Below are positions 39,409-50,055 of a stretch of DNA of 64,000 nt, piece by piece. Made by a program: the position numbers and the translations under genes. The notes below the pieces were generated by a model, which did no database searches, was not told the origin of the DNA, and saw only the letters and a list, made by a program, of their open reading frames with translations. Source of the stretch: an uncultured Holophagaceae bacterium (GTDB taxonomy: Bacteria; Acidobacteriota; Holophagae; Holophagales; Holophagaceae); assembly GCA_903913215.1 (NCBI GenBank), contig CAIWKE010000035.1, forward strand, positions 1-64,000. The letters run 5' to 3'. Every line of letters starts with the position of its first letter. Within the stretch, counting starts at the first letter, position 1.

Positions 39409-40209
39409 ATGTCCATCCGAACCTATTCGGCCACGGCGCTGGTGCTTGGTCTCGTCGCCTGCAGCGGTACCACGACTCCGGTGGTGGCGGTGCAGAACAC
39501 GGATCAGGCCTCCCTCAAGGTCTCCCCCGCTGGGGTCGCCACCATCGCCTTCACGGATCTGGAGACCATTCGGCCGGACACCCTGGCCTCCGGGACTTCG
39601 GGGAGCAGCTGCATCTCGGTGTTCCCGCTGAGCTTCAGCAGCTTCAAATACACTTTCAACGGATGCCGCTCAGCCAATGGCGGCACCATGACCGGCACTG
39701 TGACCGTGACCACCTCGGGCACGACCACCGTGGTCAACACCGCCGTCTACGCCGTGACGGTCACGGACAGCACGGGCAGCTGGCACTACACCGGCACCAA
39801 GCTCACGACCGTGAACACTGCGGCCAAGACCGCCAGCATCGCGGTCCCCGCGGGCCAGCCCTTTGGCGTGGCTTTCACACATGCCACGGACGCCACCAAG
39901 AACAAGACCTGGGCCTACGTGCCCAGCCTGCAGGCGGACTGGTCCAGCGCCACCGCCACCAAGTTCTGGGGCACCTACACTTTTCAGCAGACCCTGCCCT
40001 TGGGGGATACCCTCACAGCCACCATCCCCCAGGCCACGCCCCTGACCTGGACCAGCGCCTGTGCCTTCCCCATCTCCGGGGTGCTCAACCTGTCCCTGCC
40101 CCCCGCCAGCGCCGAGATCCGCTTCGATACGTCGATCACAGACACCTCCGTGCAGCAGGGCTGCGGCGTTGCCACCATCAATGGCTACAGGCTGATGCTC
40201 GGACAGTGA
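39409..40209 (+). CDS. Putative lipoprotein of unknown function, Thr-rich
   Basis: Signal peptide with lipobox-like LVAC|S; no family recognised. Confidence 0.65.
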   Translation: MSIRTYSATALVLGLVACSGTTTPVVAVQNTDQASLKVSPAGVATIAFTDLETIRPDTLASGTSGSSCISVFPLSFSSFKYTFNGCRSANGGTMTGTVTVTTSGTTTVVNTAVYAVTVTDSTGSWHYTGTKLTTVNTAAKTASIAVPAGQPFGVAFTHATDATKNKTWAYVPSLQADWSSATATKFWGTYTFQQTLPLGDTLTATIPQATPLTWTSACAFPISGVLNLSLPPASAEIRFDTSITDTSVQQGCGVATINGYRLMLGQ

Positions 40210-40218
40210 TTGTTCCCC

Positions 40219-40259
40219 TACACAAAACGGCCCCGAAAAGCGCGGGGCCGTTTTGTGTA
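40219..40259. terminator. Bidirectional Rho-independent terminator
   Basis: TACACAAAACGGCCCCG...CGGGGCCGTTTTGTGTA between convergent genes. Confidence 0.9.
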
Positions 40260-40275
40260 TAGATAAAGAAAAAAC

Positions 40276-41055
40276 TCAGAACCGCAACACGACCCCAAAC
40301 CCGGTGCCTTGGCGATTGAGGCCGACCTCCAGGTCATCCTTGATCGAGTGGTTGGGGACGTCCAGTTTCTCGGTGTCCGTGAAGACCCGGATGCCCAGCC
40401 AGGTCACAGGGAAGAACCGCAGGTCGCCCCCCACGTGGTGATAGGAGGCACCCTTGTAGCTCAACAGGTGATAGTAGCCCCGGCCGACCAGGCACTTCTC
40501 GAAGGCGTCGAAGCCCATGGAGAGACCGATCTGGGGGACGGGCAGGGGCACCTTTTCGGTGACCTGGGGGATGTAGGCCGTCGTGAGCGGCTCGAAGGCC
40601 GAGGCAGTCATCTCCAGGTCCCAGATGCGGGCACCCAGGTCGATGCCGATCCAGAACTGGGGCCACTTCAGAGCGCGGATGGTCCAGTTGACGGTGTAGT
40701 CCTTCAGCTTGACGGTGGAGTCCACCATGGCACCGGCATGGAAGGTGGAGCCGTTGAGCTGAACGTCCTTCTGAAGGAAGTTGTGGCCCTTGTAGTCCTG
40801 TTCCTCGGCTGAGAGCTCAAAGCCGAAGCGCGGCCCCTGGTATTCCAGGCCAAAGCCCACCTTGGTCTTGTCCTTCTGGATGCCGAAATCGCTCTGCAGG
40901 TCCACCGCCAGGGGCTTGCCGTCCTGCATGCCTTTGAAGTGCCCTTCAAAAGTGGGGCCCACGCGATGGATGTCGAACTGGAAGGTGCGATCCAGATCCT
41001 CGGCCAGCAGGGGCATGGAGGCGACAAGGGCGAGCACCGCGAAGGACCGGATCAT
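40276..41055 (-). CDS. Exported protein of unknown function (outer-membrane beta-barrel-like)
   Basis: Signal peptide MIRSFAVLALVASMPLLA; alternating beta-strand-like sequence ending in RF. Confidence 0.6.
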   Translation of the reverse strand: MIRSFAVLALVASMPLLAEDLDRTFQFDIHRVGPTFEGHFKGMQDGKPLAVDLQSDFGIQKDKTKVGFGLEYQGPRFGFELSAEEQDYKGHNFLQKDVQLNGSTFHAGAMVDSTVKLKDYTVNWTIRALKWPQFWIGIDLGARIWDLEMTASAFEPLTTAYIPQVTEKVPLPVPQIGLSMGFDAFEKCLVGRGYYHLLSYKGASYHHVGGDLRFFPVTWLGIRVFTDTEKLDVPNHSIKDDLEVGLNRQGTGFGVVLRF

Positions 41056-41155
41056 GGGTAGCTCCAGGAAGGGACTCCGCTCTATCGGCCGCTCGCCCCG
41101 GCGAGTCAACTTCAAGCTCGAAGGTCGGCCGTCCGAGAAGGTGTCAGGGGGAGAT

Positions 41156-41563
41156 GTGGGAGACCTGGTTTGGAATGCGGAATGGGATACTGGCGTTGAG
41201 CTGATCGATCAGCAACATCGGCAGCTCCTGGCTCAATTCGACCAGGTGCTGAAGGCCCTCCAGGTCAAGGGGCAGGACCGGCACTTCGGCAGTTTGTTGG
41301 CCTTTCTGGCGGACTACGTCGAGCTGCACTTCAGCTCGGAGGAGGCCCTCATGGTCGAGGTTGGTTTTCCCGACCTGACGCGACACAGGGCCATCCATGA
41401 TGAGATGCGCGCCCGGGTCAGGGCCCTGCTTGAGGACTATGAGACCTCCTCCGACCTGGTCACCTTCGAGTTGCTGGAATTCCTCACGAACTGGCTGATC
41501 GACCACATCAGCGTGGAGGATCGCCGCGTCGCCGAGTACATCCGCACGCGGCCCGTGGCCTGA
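41156..41563 (+). CDS. Bacteriohemerythrin
   Basis: WDTGVELIDQQHRQLLAQFD, HFSSEEALM, H..IHDEM, DHISVEDRRV; GTG start assumed. Confidence 0.88.
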   Translation: MGDLVWNAEWDTGVELIDQQHRQLLAQFDQVLKALQVKGQDRHFGSLLAFLADYVELHFSSEEALMVEVGFPDLTRHRAIHDEMRARVRALLEDYETSSDLVTFELLEFLTNWLIDHISVEDRRVAEYIRTRPVA

Positions 41564-41732
41564 AGGGTGGCACACAGGGTAAAAATGACCCAATTTGTCC
41601 CACGTTCCTGATTGTCTCCAGCGTCACATCCTTGCCCAGAGCAGACCGCCGGAGTCCACGCTGCCGGTATATTTGAGGAAGCGGCTCCGGCTTGGGCTGG
41701 GGCATTGACACGCGCTCTCCGGGAGGCACCCC

Positions 41733-42629
41733 TTGGACCTTAAGAACACTGTCATCAATCTCATGCCGGCCCCTCTGGTCCGCCTCTTCGCCTCCCCCTA
41801 CATCGCGGGCAAGGGCATCGGTGCCGGGGTGGCCAAGGCAGAGGAACTCTACACGAAGCTGGGCATCTCCTCCACCGTGGACCTGCTGGCTGAGGAGGTC
41901 TTCAGCCGTGAGGACGTGGAAGCCACTGTGCAGATCTACCTCCGCATGGTCGAGGCCCTGAAGGACCGCCCCTACGCCAGCATCAGCCTCAAGCCCACCT
42001 CCCTGGGCATCAACGAGAGCGAAGCATACTGCCAGGAGAACCTGCGGCGCATCGTGTCTGCGGCTGCCCTCCACGGCATGCACATCACCCTGGACATGGA
42101 GGACCGGCACTTCACGGACGTCACGCTCCGCATGTTCAAGGCCATCCGCGAGGACTTCGACAACTTCGGCATCGTGCTCCAGAGCCGCCTCTTCCGCACC
42201 ACCGAAGACATCCAGAACCTCCACGCCAAGCCTTGCAAGGTGCGGATCTGCATCGGCATCTACCGGGAGCCCGCCGAGGTGGCTCTCCAGGAGAAGCCGG
42301 ACATGAAGGAGAAGGTCTACCAGCACGTGCAGCTCCTGCTGGAGAAGGGCCACTACCCCGAGATCGCCACCCACGATGAGCCCCTGATCCGGCGCTGCAT
42401 GAAGTACCTGGATGACAAGGGGGTCTCCAAGGACGCCTACGAGTTCCAGATGCTCCTGGGTGTCCCCCGCGCGGAACTGCAGCAGGAGATCGTGAAGCGG
42501 GGTCAGGTGATCCGGCTCTATGTGCCCTTCGCCGAGGACTGGAAATACGCGGTGCACTACCTCAAGCGGCGCCTGGCGGCCAACCCCGCCATGGTCGGCA
42601 TGGTGCTGAAGAACATGCTCGGCAGCTGA
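41733..42629 (+). CDS. Proline dehydrogenase
   Basis: SLKPTSLGI, HITLDMEDRHFTDVTLRMF, VQLLLEKGHYPEIATHDE; TTG start. Confidence 0.88.
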   Translation: MDLKNTVINLMPAPLVRLFASPYIAGKGIGAGVAKAEELYTKLGISSTVDLLAEEVFSREDVEATVQIYLRMVEALKDRPYASISLKPTSLGINESEAYCQENLRRIVSAAALHGMHITLDMEDRHFTDVTLRMFKAIREDFDNFGIVLQSRLFRTTEDIQNLHAKPCKVRICIGIYREPAEVALQEKPDMKEKVYQHVQLLLEKGHYPEIATHDEPLIRRCMKYLDDKGVSKDAYEFQMLLGVPRAELQQEIVKRGQVIRLYVPFAEDWKYAVHYLKRRLAANPAMVGMVLKNMLGS

Positions 42630-42703
42630 ACGGTCTTGGTGAACACAAGTCCCTGGGTTAATGTGCTTGCCTGGGACCGTGTCCCTTTCCCTCTGGAGCA
42701 CCC

Positions 42704-42907
42704 ATGAAGAAGTTGTTGGCCCTTGCCCTTGTGAGCAGCTTCGCTTTCGTGGCCTTTGCGGCTGAGGACAAGAAGCCCGAGCCCAAAAAGTCCTCCTGCG
42801 GCATGGCCTGCTGCGAAAAGAACAAGGCCGCCTCCTGCAAGGAGTGCCCGGATTGCGGCGCTAAGAAGAAGACTGAAAAGAAGGATGAGGCTCCCAAGAA
42901 GGGCTGA
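42704..42907 (+). CDS. Small exported Cys/Lys-rich protein
   Basis: Signal peptide followed by CGMACCEKNKAASCKECPDCG; good RBS; terminator downstream. Confidence 0.65.
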   Translation: MKKLLALALVSSFAFVAFAAEDKKPEPKKSSCGMACCEKNKAASCKECPDCGAKKKTEKKDEAPKKG

Positions 42908-42933
42908 GTCTCCACAACATCACCACGGTTTAT

Positions 42934-42963
42934 GCAAACCCCGGGTCGTCCCCGGGGTTTTGC
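42934..42963 (+). terminator. Rho-independent terminator
   Basis: GCAAACCCCGGG-TCGT-CCCCGGGGTTTTGC. Confidence 0.82.
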
Positions 42964-42994
42964 GTTCCCAGGCTGATCGTGATTCCCTAGACAC

Positions 42995-44848
42995 ATGAAA
43001 CTCAGATCCTGGATTCCCGGCCTATTCCTCACACTCCTTCTGGCCCTGGCCGCTGTGGGTTGGGTTTGGACCCGCGAGCCCCTCCCGGCTTCGACCACCC
43101 AGGAGGCGGCCCCCGCCAAGCAGGGCCTGCGGCGCTCCGCCAAGGCCCCTGAGCGGCTGGTGGACCAGAGCCCCTTGTTCACGGCCCGGAGCTTGATGCC
43201 CCTGGCGGTGACCTCCGAAGAGCAGCTGTTGGCCCGCCAGGCTGAGCGGTTGGCCAACCACGAAGTGGACCTGGCCTTCACGGACGCGCTGCGCCGGGCC
43301 GCCGAGACCCCGGCCCCGGACACTCCCGAGATCAAGGCCCTGGCTGCGGCCAAGGCCAAAGCCCAGGCCTTGGTGGAGACCGACCACGAGACCGTGGCCC
43401 GCCTGACCCGGGAGTTGGCGGCCCTGCCTGAAACCCGGAAAGCCGGTGTGCAGGACCAGATCGACGTGGCCCAGGCCCAGATGGAACTGGACCAAGACGA
43501 GCTGGATTCGGCCGCTGACGACCTGGCCCGGGTGGGCGGGGATCCCCAGGCCCGCATCCGCCGTCTCCGGGCGGCTCACGAGGCTGCGGACAAAGAATCG
43601 GCGCAGATCCTGAACCAGGTGAGGCCCACCCCCTTCTTTCAGGGGGGCAGCCTGGCCGGTCGCTATGTGGAGTGGGCAGGCCTGCGCGCCAAAGCGGCCC
43701 GCCTGGCCCAGGCCCGCCAGGAGGCCCTCACCAAAGCCGAAAATGTCTCCAAGCGTCACGACGCCATCGCCGCCGAGGTCAAGCAGGCCAAGGAGGAGCG
43801 CGAGGCCGCCAAGGTCAAGGCCACCAGTCTGGTGAAGCAGGGAGCCGACAAGGCTCAGGCCAAGCAGGCCCTCAGCGACCTCCGCCAGCACGCCAGCGTC
43901 CAGCGGCGGCTTTCGGACATGGGGCGGCGGATCCTGGACCAGCGGGGCCTGGCCGAGGTCTACGCCAACTGGGGAACCCTGGTGGTGGGCTATGAGACCA
44001 CGGCTTTGCATGGCCTGCTGAACCGGGTGATCTGGGTGCTGGCTTTCGTCCTGCTGGCCTACATGGCGGGTTTCGTGGTGGACCACCTCTTCCACAAGGC
44101 CGCCGAGGACAACAAGGGGCTGGGCACTCTTCGGGTGGTGGTCAAGCTGGTTCTCCAGATCGCCTGCGTCCTAACCATTGGCTTCATTGTCTTCGGCATG
44201 CCCGCCCAGACCAGCACCGTGCTGGGCCTGGCCGGCGCGGGCCTCACGGTGGCCATGAAGGACTTCATCGTGGCCTTCTTCGGCTGGTTCATCCTCATGG
44301 GTCGCAACGGCATCCGCGTGGGGGACTGGGTGGAGATCCGCGGTGTGGGCGGCGAGGTTGTGGAGATCGGCCTTCTGCGGACGGTGGTCATGGAGACTGG
44401 CAGCTGGAGCGATGCGGGCCACCCCACAGGCCGTCGCGTGGCCTTCGTGAACAACTTCGCCATCGAGGGCCACTTCTTCAACTTCTCCACCTCCGGACAG
44501 TGGATGTGGGACGAGCTGACCATGACCGTACCTGCCGGTCAGGATCCCTATCCGGTAGCCGACAGCCTGCAGAAGGTAATGGACCAGGAAACTGAGGCCA
44601 ATGCCCGGCTGGCCGAGAAAGAGTGGCAGGGCGCCACGGCCCGGTATCACGTGCAGGCCTTCTCTGCTGCTCCGGCCCTCAACGTGGTGCCCACGGCCAC
44701 CGGGGTGGAGATCCGGGCGCGCTACATCACCCGGGCCTTCGAGCGCCATGAGACCCGGCTCCGCCTGAATCAGGCCATCGTGAAGCTCCTGCACGGTCCC
44801 CGGACGCCAGAACTCCAGGCCCCCATGGATCCCGAGAGCAAGGCCTGA
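42995..44848 (+). CDS. MscS family mechanosensitive ion channel with long N-terminal coiled-coil region
   Basis: MscS core VLGLAGAGLTVAMKDFIVAFFGWFILMGRNGIRVGDWVEIRGVGGEVVEIGLLRTVV. Confidence 0.9.
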   Translation: MKLRSWIPGLFLTLLLALAAVGWVWTREPLPASTTQEAAPAKQGLRRSAKAPERLVDQSPLFTARSLMPLAVTSEEQLLARQAERLANHEVDLAFTDALRRAAETPAPDTPEIKALAAAKAKAQALVETDHETVARLTRELAALPETRKAGVQDQIDVAQAQMELDQDELDSAADDLARVGGDPQARIRRLRAAHEAADKESAQILNQVRPTPFFQGGSLAGRYVEWAGLRAKAARLAQARQEALTKAENVSKRHDAIAAEVKQAKEEREAAKVKATSLVKQGADKAQAKQALSDLRQHASVQRRLSDMGRRILDQRGLAEVYANWGTLVVGYETTALHGLLNRVIWVLAFVLLAYMAGFVVDHLFHKAAEDNKGLGTLRVVVKLVLQIACVLTIGFIVFGMPAQTSTVLGLAGAGLTVAMKDFIVAFFGWFILMGRNGIRVGDWVEIRGVGGEVVEIGLLRTVVMETGSWSDAGHPTGRRVAFVNNFAIEGHFFNFSTSGQWMWDELTMTVPAGQDPYPVADSLQKVMDQETEANARLAEKEWQGATARYHVQAFSAAPALNVVPTATGVEIRARYITRAFERHETRLRLNQAIVKLLHGPRTPELQAPMDPESKA

Positions 44849-44929
44849 TGTTTCCTGGATTCACCAGATGCAGGCTTCTGCCGATAAGCTGGCAGAATGG
44901 CGTCAGCTGACGCATAACCGGGAGTTCCC

Positions 44930-45766
44930 TTGAACCAGACATGGTCTGCCCGCATGCGTGGCTTCGCCCTTCTGGTCCTGGCGGCCCTCTCCGCCCAGGC
45001 TCAGGCCACCCAGGAGCCCTTCAAGCTGGGCATCGCTCCGCACACCAGCAGCCGGGTGATCCTTGAGCTGTACCAGCCCCTGCGAACCCATCTGGAAAAG
45101 GCCCTGGGGATGCCCGTGGAGGTCCAGACGGCGCCGGATTTCACGGAGTTCGCCCGGCGGGCCCTGCACCAGGACTATGACCTGGTGGTCACCACGGGGC
45201 ACCAGGCCCGTCTGCTCCAGACCGACGCCAAATACCTGCCCATGCTCACCTACAAGGCCGACTTCAAGGCCGTGGCCATCGTGCCAATCAAGTCCAGCTT
45301 CAAGACCGCCAAGGACCTCAAGGGCACCACAGCCATCGGTCTCAGCGCCACCTCCCTGGTCACCCTCTGGGGCGAACACTGGCTCAAAGCCCAGGGCATG
45401 GGCCAGGTGCCCGTGCGCTATGTGAGTGCTGCGGACAGTGTGGCCCAGTTGCTGCTGGCGGGGGAGGGCAGCGCGGGCTTCGTGTCCCTGGCCAACTTCC
45501 AGAAGCTGGCCCCCAACGTGCAAAGCCAGCTCCGCTTCCTGGCTGAAAGCCCCACCATGGCTGGACGGGTCTACATGCTGAATGCCCGCCAGGGCGCCAA
45601 GAAGGAGCGCCTGCTCAAGGAGCTGTGGGCCTTCGCCGGTACCGATGCGGGCCGCCAGTATTTCGAAAAGAACAACCTGGAGGGCTACCGGCTGCTGCGC
45701 AAACGGGAGCTGGAGTCCATGGATCCCTTCGCCGCTGAAGTACGTCGCACCCTCCAGCAGAAATGA
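44930..45766 (+). CDS. PhnD-like periplasmic binding protein (phosphate/phosphonate family)
   Basis: FKLGIAPHTSSRVILELYQPLRTHLEKALGMPVEVQTAPDFTEFARRALHQDYDLVVTTGHQARL. Confidence 0.88.
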   Translation: MNQTWSARMRGFALLVLAALSAQAQATQEPFKLGIAPHTSSRVILELYQPLRTHLEKALGMPVEVQTAPDFTEFARRALHQDYDLVVTTGHQARLLQTDAKYLPMLTYKADFKAVAIVPIKSSFKTAKDLKGTTAIGLSATSLVTLWGEHWLKAQGMGQVPVRYVSAADSVAQLLLAGEGSAGFVSLANFQKLAPNVQSQLRFLAESPTMAGRVYMLNARQGAKKERLLKELWAFAGTDAGRQYFEKNNLEGYRLLRKRELESMDPFAAEVRRTLQQK

Positions 45767-48051
45767 GCTTTCAGGCCCCCTGGCGCTCCATCCGGGGGCG
45801 CATGCTCCTGGCCGCCATTGCGGTGGAAGCCACCATGCTGACCCTGCTGGTGGCCAACAGCCTGCGCCTGCTGTCGGGCCACATGACGGACCAGGCCTCA
45901 GACCACGTGGCCCAGCTCACGCCTGTCATCAACGCCGCACTCGTGGCGCCCGTGGCTCAGCGGGACTTCGCCACGGTGCAGGCCATCCTGGATGAAAGCC
46001 GGGCAGTGCAGGGCATCGACTACCTGGCCCTGGTGGATCCCACTGGGCGAGTCATGGCCATCAGCGGCTGGGAGCCCCAGCGGCCCTTGCCGCCCCCGGA
46101 CCAGACCATCCACCTCTTCCGGGATGGGGCCGCGCCGCGCTTCAATGCGTCTACACCCATCATTCTGGCAGGCCAGCGCATGGGCACCCTGCATGTGGGC
46201 CTGAACCTGTCGCGCATTGTCGCGGCCCACCATCAGATGCTCACCCAGGGCGTGCTCATCGCCGTTTTCGAGGTGGTGATGTCGGCCGGCCTCCTGGCCC
46301 TGCTGGGCTTCTGGATGACCCGCCACCTGGCCGCCCTCACCCGGGCCAGCGAGGCCGTGGCGGGCGGGAACCTGACGCCACCTCCCGTGCGGGAGGGGGA
46401 CGATGATGTGGGCCGCCTGGGCGCGGCCTTCAACGCCATGTCCAGGGCCGTGGCGGATCGGATCCGGGATCTCACCGAGGCCCGGGACCTGCAGGCGGCG
46501 CTTTCCAAGCAGGTCGAACAGGAGCACGGGCGCATGCTGGCGCTGCTCTCGGTCATGGACCTAGGCGCCGTCTTCGTGAACCCCGATGGCCGCGTGCTCT
46601 ATGAGAATCCAGCCTTCCGGGAGATGTGGCACCTTGCCGCCGAGCAGGGCCTAGCGGGGCGGCCCTTCTCCGAGGCCATTCCGGCTGCCTCGCCCTTCCA
46701 CGAAGCCTGGAAGACACTCCAGCAGGCCCTCTGGGAGACCCGGGAACTCGCCTTGCCCGATGGCCGCATCCTCACCCAGCGCACCCACCTCGCCGAGGAC
46801 CGCCTGGGCATGCCCCTGGGCCGCCTCTGGCTTTTTGAGGATGTCACCGAGGCCCGCAGCATCGCCCGGAGCCTGCTGGAGGCCAAGGAGGCGGCCGAGC
46901 AGGGTAGCCGCTCCAAGGCCGCCTTCCTGGCCACCATGAGCCACGAGATCCGCACCCCCATGAACGGCATCCTGGGCATGACAGACCTGGCCCTGGCCGG
47001 GGAGTTGGCCCCGGAGCCCCGGGAGCAGCTGGGCTGGGTGAAGTCCTCGGCCGAAAGCCTGCTCACGATCCTGAACGACATCCTGGACTTCTCGAAGATC
47101 GACGCGGGCCGTATGGAACTGGAGTGCCGACCGTTCTCCTTGGCGAAGCTCCTGGACGGACTGGTCCACCTCCACACTCGGCAGGCCAAGCCCAAGGGCG
47201 TCGGCCTGGCCTGGAGCGCCGAGCCCGGCGTCCCCCTGCGGGTCATGGGCGACTCTGTGCGCCTGGGCCAGGTGCTCAGCAACCTGATCTCCAACGCCGT
47301 GAAGTTCACGGCCCATGGCAGCGTGACCGTGCGCCTGGACCTGGTCCCGGCCGAGGCTGGAGATCCGGCCGACCAGGTGCGCCTGCATTTCGCCGTGCAG
47401 GACACCGGGCCCGGCATCGCCTCGGACCAGCTCGAACAGATCTTCACGCCCTTCACCCAGGCGGATGCCTCCATCACCCGGCGCTTCGGAGGCACGGGCC
47501 TGGGCCTCAACATCGCCAACCGACTGGCCCGCCTTATGGGCGGCGGACTGCGGGTGGAGAGTGTCCTGGGGCAGGGCAGCACCTTCCACTTCCAGACCCT
47601 CCTGCGCCGCTGCGAAGGCACGGAGGAAGGGGAGGTCGGGGTGGACCCCGGCCAGGCCAGCCGCGGTGAAGGGGCCCACGTGCTGCTGGTGGAGGACACC
47701 CCCGTAAACCAGGTCCTGGGCCGCACGCTGCTGGAGAAGAGCGGCTACCGGGTCACCCTGGCCAAGGACGGGGTGGAGGCAGTGGCCGCCGTGGAGCAGG
47801 GCACCTTCGACGTCATCCTCATGGACATGCAGATGCCCAACATGGACGGCCTTGAGGCCACCCAGCGCATTCGGGCCCACGAGGACCAGCGGGAGCGGGA
47901 CCGGGTGCCCATCATCGCCCTGACGGCCAATGCCATGGAGAGCGACCGCCTGCGTTGCCTGGAGGCCGGCATGGACGGCTTCCTGGCCAAGCCCTTCCGC
48001 AAGGACGATGTCATTGCCGTACTGGGGCGCTTCCTACAGGGGCGCGGCTGA
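45763..48051 (+). CDS. Hybrid sensor histidine kinase/response regulator (HAMP, PAS, HisKA, HATPase, REC)
   Basis: [34 protein letters not shown], receiver domain [14 protein letters not shown]...[13 protein letters not shown]. Confidence 0.94.
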   Translation: MSFQAPWRSIRGRMLLAAIAVEATMLTLLVANSLRLLSGHMTDQASDHVAQLTPVINAALVAPVAQRDFATVQAILDESRAVQGIDYLALVDPTGRVMAISGWEPQRPLPPPDQTIHLFRDGAAPRFNASTPIILAGQRMGTLHVGLNLSRIVAAHHQMLTQGVLIAVFEVVMSAGLLALLGFWMTRHLAALTRASEAVAGGNLTPPPVREGDDDVGRLGAAFNAMSRAVADRIRDLTEARDLQAALSKQVEQEHGRMLALLSVMDLGAVFVNPDGRVLYENPAFREMWHLAAEQGLAGRPFSEAIPAASPFHEAWKTLQQALWETRELALPDGRILTQRTHLAEDRLGMPLGRLWLFEDVTEARSIARSLLEAKEAAEQGSRSKAAFLATMSHEIRTPMNGILGMTDLALAGELAPEPREQLGWVKSSAESLLTILNDILDFSKIDAGRMELECRPFSLAKLLDGLVHLHTRQAKPKGVGLAWSAEPGVPLRVMGDSVRLGQVLSNLISNAVKFTAHGSVTVRLDLVPAEAGDPADQVRLHFAVQDTGPGIASDQLEQIFTPFTQADASITRRFGGTGLGLNIANRLARLMGGGLRVESVLGQGSTFHFQTLLRRCEGTEEGEVGVDPGQASRGEGAHVLLVEDTPVNQVLGRTLLEKSGYRVTLAKDGVEAVAAVEQGTFDVILMDMQMPNMDGLEATQRIRAHEDQRERDRVPIIALTANAMESDRLRCLEAGMDGFLAKPFRKDDVIAVLGRFLQGRG

Positions 48052-48291
48052 ATCTAGAAGCAGGATCACCGAGGAGCGCCGATCAAGTCGGCAACGTCCA
48101 GATCTTTATCATCAGTTATCGGTGTTCTACCCTTTGCTTTTCAGGTGATTGAAGTGGCATCATCCTGCCACGCCAAGGCCCTGTGGTACTCTGTAAGTGC
48201 AGAGGCTCCCTGATCCCGCCCCTGGCGAACCGAGCACCTGCTTCCTGAACCTGCTCCCCTCCGGGGGTGGCCACCTGTCCACCGGGGACCC

Positions 48292-49923
48292 ATGATTTCG
48301 TTTTCCAATGTCAGCAAGCAGTACGGCCGACAGATTCTCTTCATCGAAGCGGATTTCCAGCTGAACCCCGGTGAGAAGGTGGGCCTCGTGGGTCCCAACG
48401 GCGCCGGCAAGTCCACGCTCTTCCGCATGATTATGGGCGAAGAGTCCCCGGATGACGGCTCCATCAGCCTGCCCAAGAAGCTCACCCTCGGCTACTTCCG
48501 GCAGGAGGTGGACGAGATGTCCGGTCGTTCCGTGCTGGACGAGGCCATCGCCGGCAGCGGCCGCCTGGGGGACTTGCACCACGAACTGGAGAGCCTGGAA
48601 CACGCTATGTCCGACCCTGAGCGGGGGGACGAGCTGGAGGCCATCCTGGACCGCTTTGGCCACGTCCAGGAGGAGTACATGCACCTGGGCGGCTACGAGC
48701 TGGAGGCCAAGGCCCGGGCCTGCCTCTCCGGCCTCGGCTTCGAGGATGCCCAGGTGGACGGCGACGTCGGCGCACTGTCCGGCGGCTGGAAGATGCGCGT
48801 CTCCATGGCCAAGGTGCTGCTGGGGAACTTCGACGTCCTGCTCATGGACGAGCCCACCAACCACCTGGACATCGAGTCCATTCTCTGGCTGGAGAACTTT
48901 TTAAAGGCGGTTCCGGCCACCCTGCTCATGACCTCTCACGACCGGGACTTCATGAACCGCATTGTCACCAAGGTGCTCGAGATCGACGGCGGTGACATCG
49001 TCACCTTCTCGGGCAACTACGACTTCTACGTCAAGGAGCGGGAGCAGCGGGAGGCCAACCAGGAGGCCGCCTACGCCCGCCAGCAGGCCAAGCTGGCCAA
49101 GGAGCAGCGCTTCATCGAGCGCTTTTCCGCCCACGCCGCCAAGGCCGCCCAGGTGCAGAGCCGGGTGAAGGCCCTGGACAAGATCGAGCGCATCGAGCCT
49201 CCGAAGAAGCGCCGCACCGTGAAGTGGGACTTCCGGAACCCCGGCCGCTCCGGCGATGACGTGCTCATGGTGGAGGGGCTCTGTAAGGCCTACGGCGCGA
49301 AAAAGCTCTATGACCAGTTCAATTTCCACATCCGGCGCGGCGAGCGCTGGTGCGTCATGGGCAAGAACGGCGCCGGCAAGTCCACCCTCCTGAAGCTGGT
49401 CTCCGGGGCCATTGTGGCGGATGCGGGCGAGGTCAAGCTGGGTGCCAGTCTGCGATTGGGTTACTTCTCCCAGCAGGCCCTGGATCTGCTGAACCCCGAG
49501 CTGACGGTGCTGGAGCAGATGCAGCAGGACTTTCCCATGGAGGGCCTGGGCGTGGTGCGCAACCTACTGGGCGCCTTCCAGTTCTCTGGGGATGATGTGG
49601 ACAAGCGCATCCGCGCCCTCTCGGGTGGCGAGAAGTCGCGCCTAGTCATGGCGCGCATGCTCTTCGATCCCCCCAACTTCCTGGTCCTGGACGAGCCCAC
49701 CAACCATTTGGACTTGGCCACCAAGGAGATGCTCATCGATGCCCTGAAGGATTTCGAGGGCACCATGCTCTTCGTGTCCCACGACCGCGAGTTCCTGCGC
49801 GGCCTGGCCAGCCGCGTGCTGGAGCTGGGCGGCGAAGAGCACGACGGGCCCCTGGTATTCCAGGGCTCCTATGCCGAATACGTCGAGCGCATGGGCCGCG
49901 AAGCGCCGGGCGTCCATAACTGA
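48292..49923 (+). CDS. ABC-F family ATPase
   Basis: Two Walker A (GPNGAGKST, GKNGAGKST), two signature motifs (LSGGWKMRV, LSGGEKSRL), DEPTNHLD x2, no TM segments. Confidence 0.94.
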   Translation: MISFSNVSKQYGRQILFIEADFQLNPGEKVGLVGPNGAGKSTLFRMIMGEESPDDGSISLPKKLTLGYFRQEVDEMSGRSVLDEAIAGSGRLGDLHHELESLEHAMSDPERGDELEAILDRFGHVQEEYMHLGGYELEAKARACLSGLGFEDAQVDGDVGALSGGWKMRVSMAKVLLGNFDVLLMDEPTNHLDIESILWLENFLKAVPATLLMTSHDRDFMNRIVTKVLEIDGGDIVTFSGNYDFYVKEREQREANQEAAYARQQAKLAKEQRFIERFSAHAAKAAQVQSRVKALDKIERIEPPKKRRTVKWDFRNPGRSGDDVLMVEGLCKAYGAKKLYDQFNFHIRRGERWCVMGKNGAGKSTLLKLVSGAIVADAGEVKLGASLRLGYFSQQALDLLNPELTVLEQMQQDFPMEGLGVVRNLLGAFQFSGDDVDKRIRALSGGEKSRLVMARMLFDPPNFLVLDEPTNHLDLATKEMLIDALKDFEGTMLFVSHDREFLRGLASRVLELGGEEHDGPLVFQGSYAEYVERMGREAPGVHN

Positions 49924-50055
49924 TGCTGTCCCGGAGTTCCGCGCGGCGCGCACACCCCCGGGCCCCCGCCCACCTGCGGCTAAGCCGCTCCTGGACTTTG
50001 CCACACCTATTGTCTGAGGCGTTGCCTTTGGGGGTACGTCGCTCACAGCTCCAAT

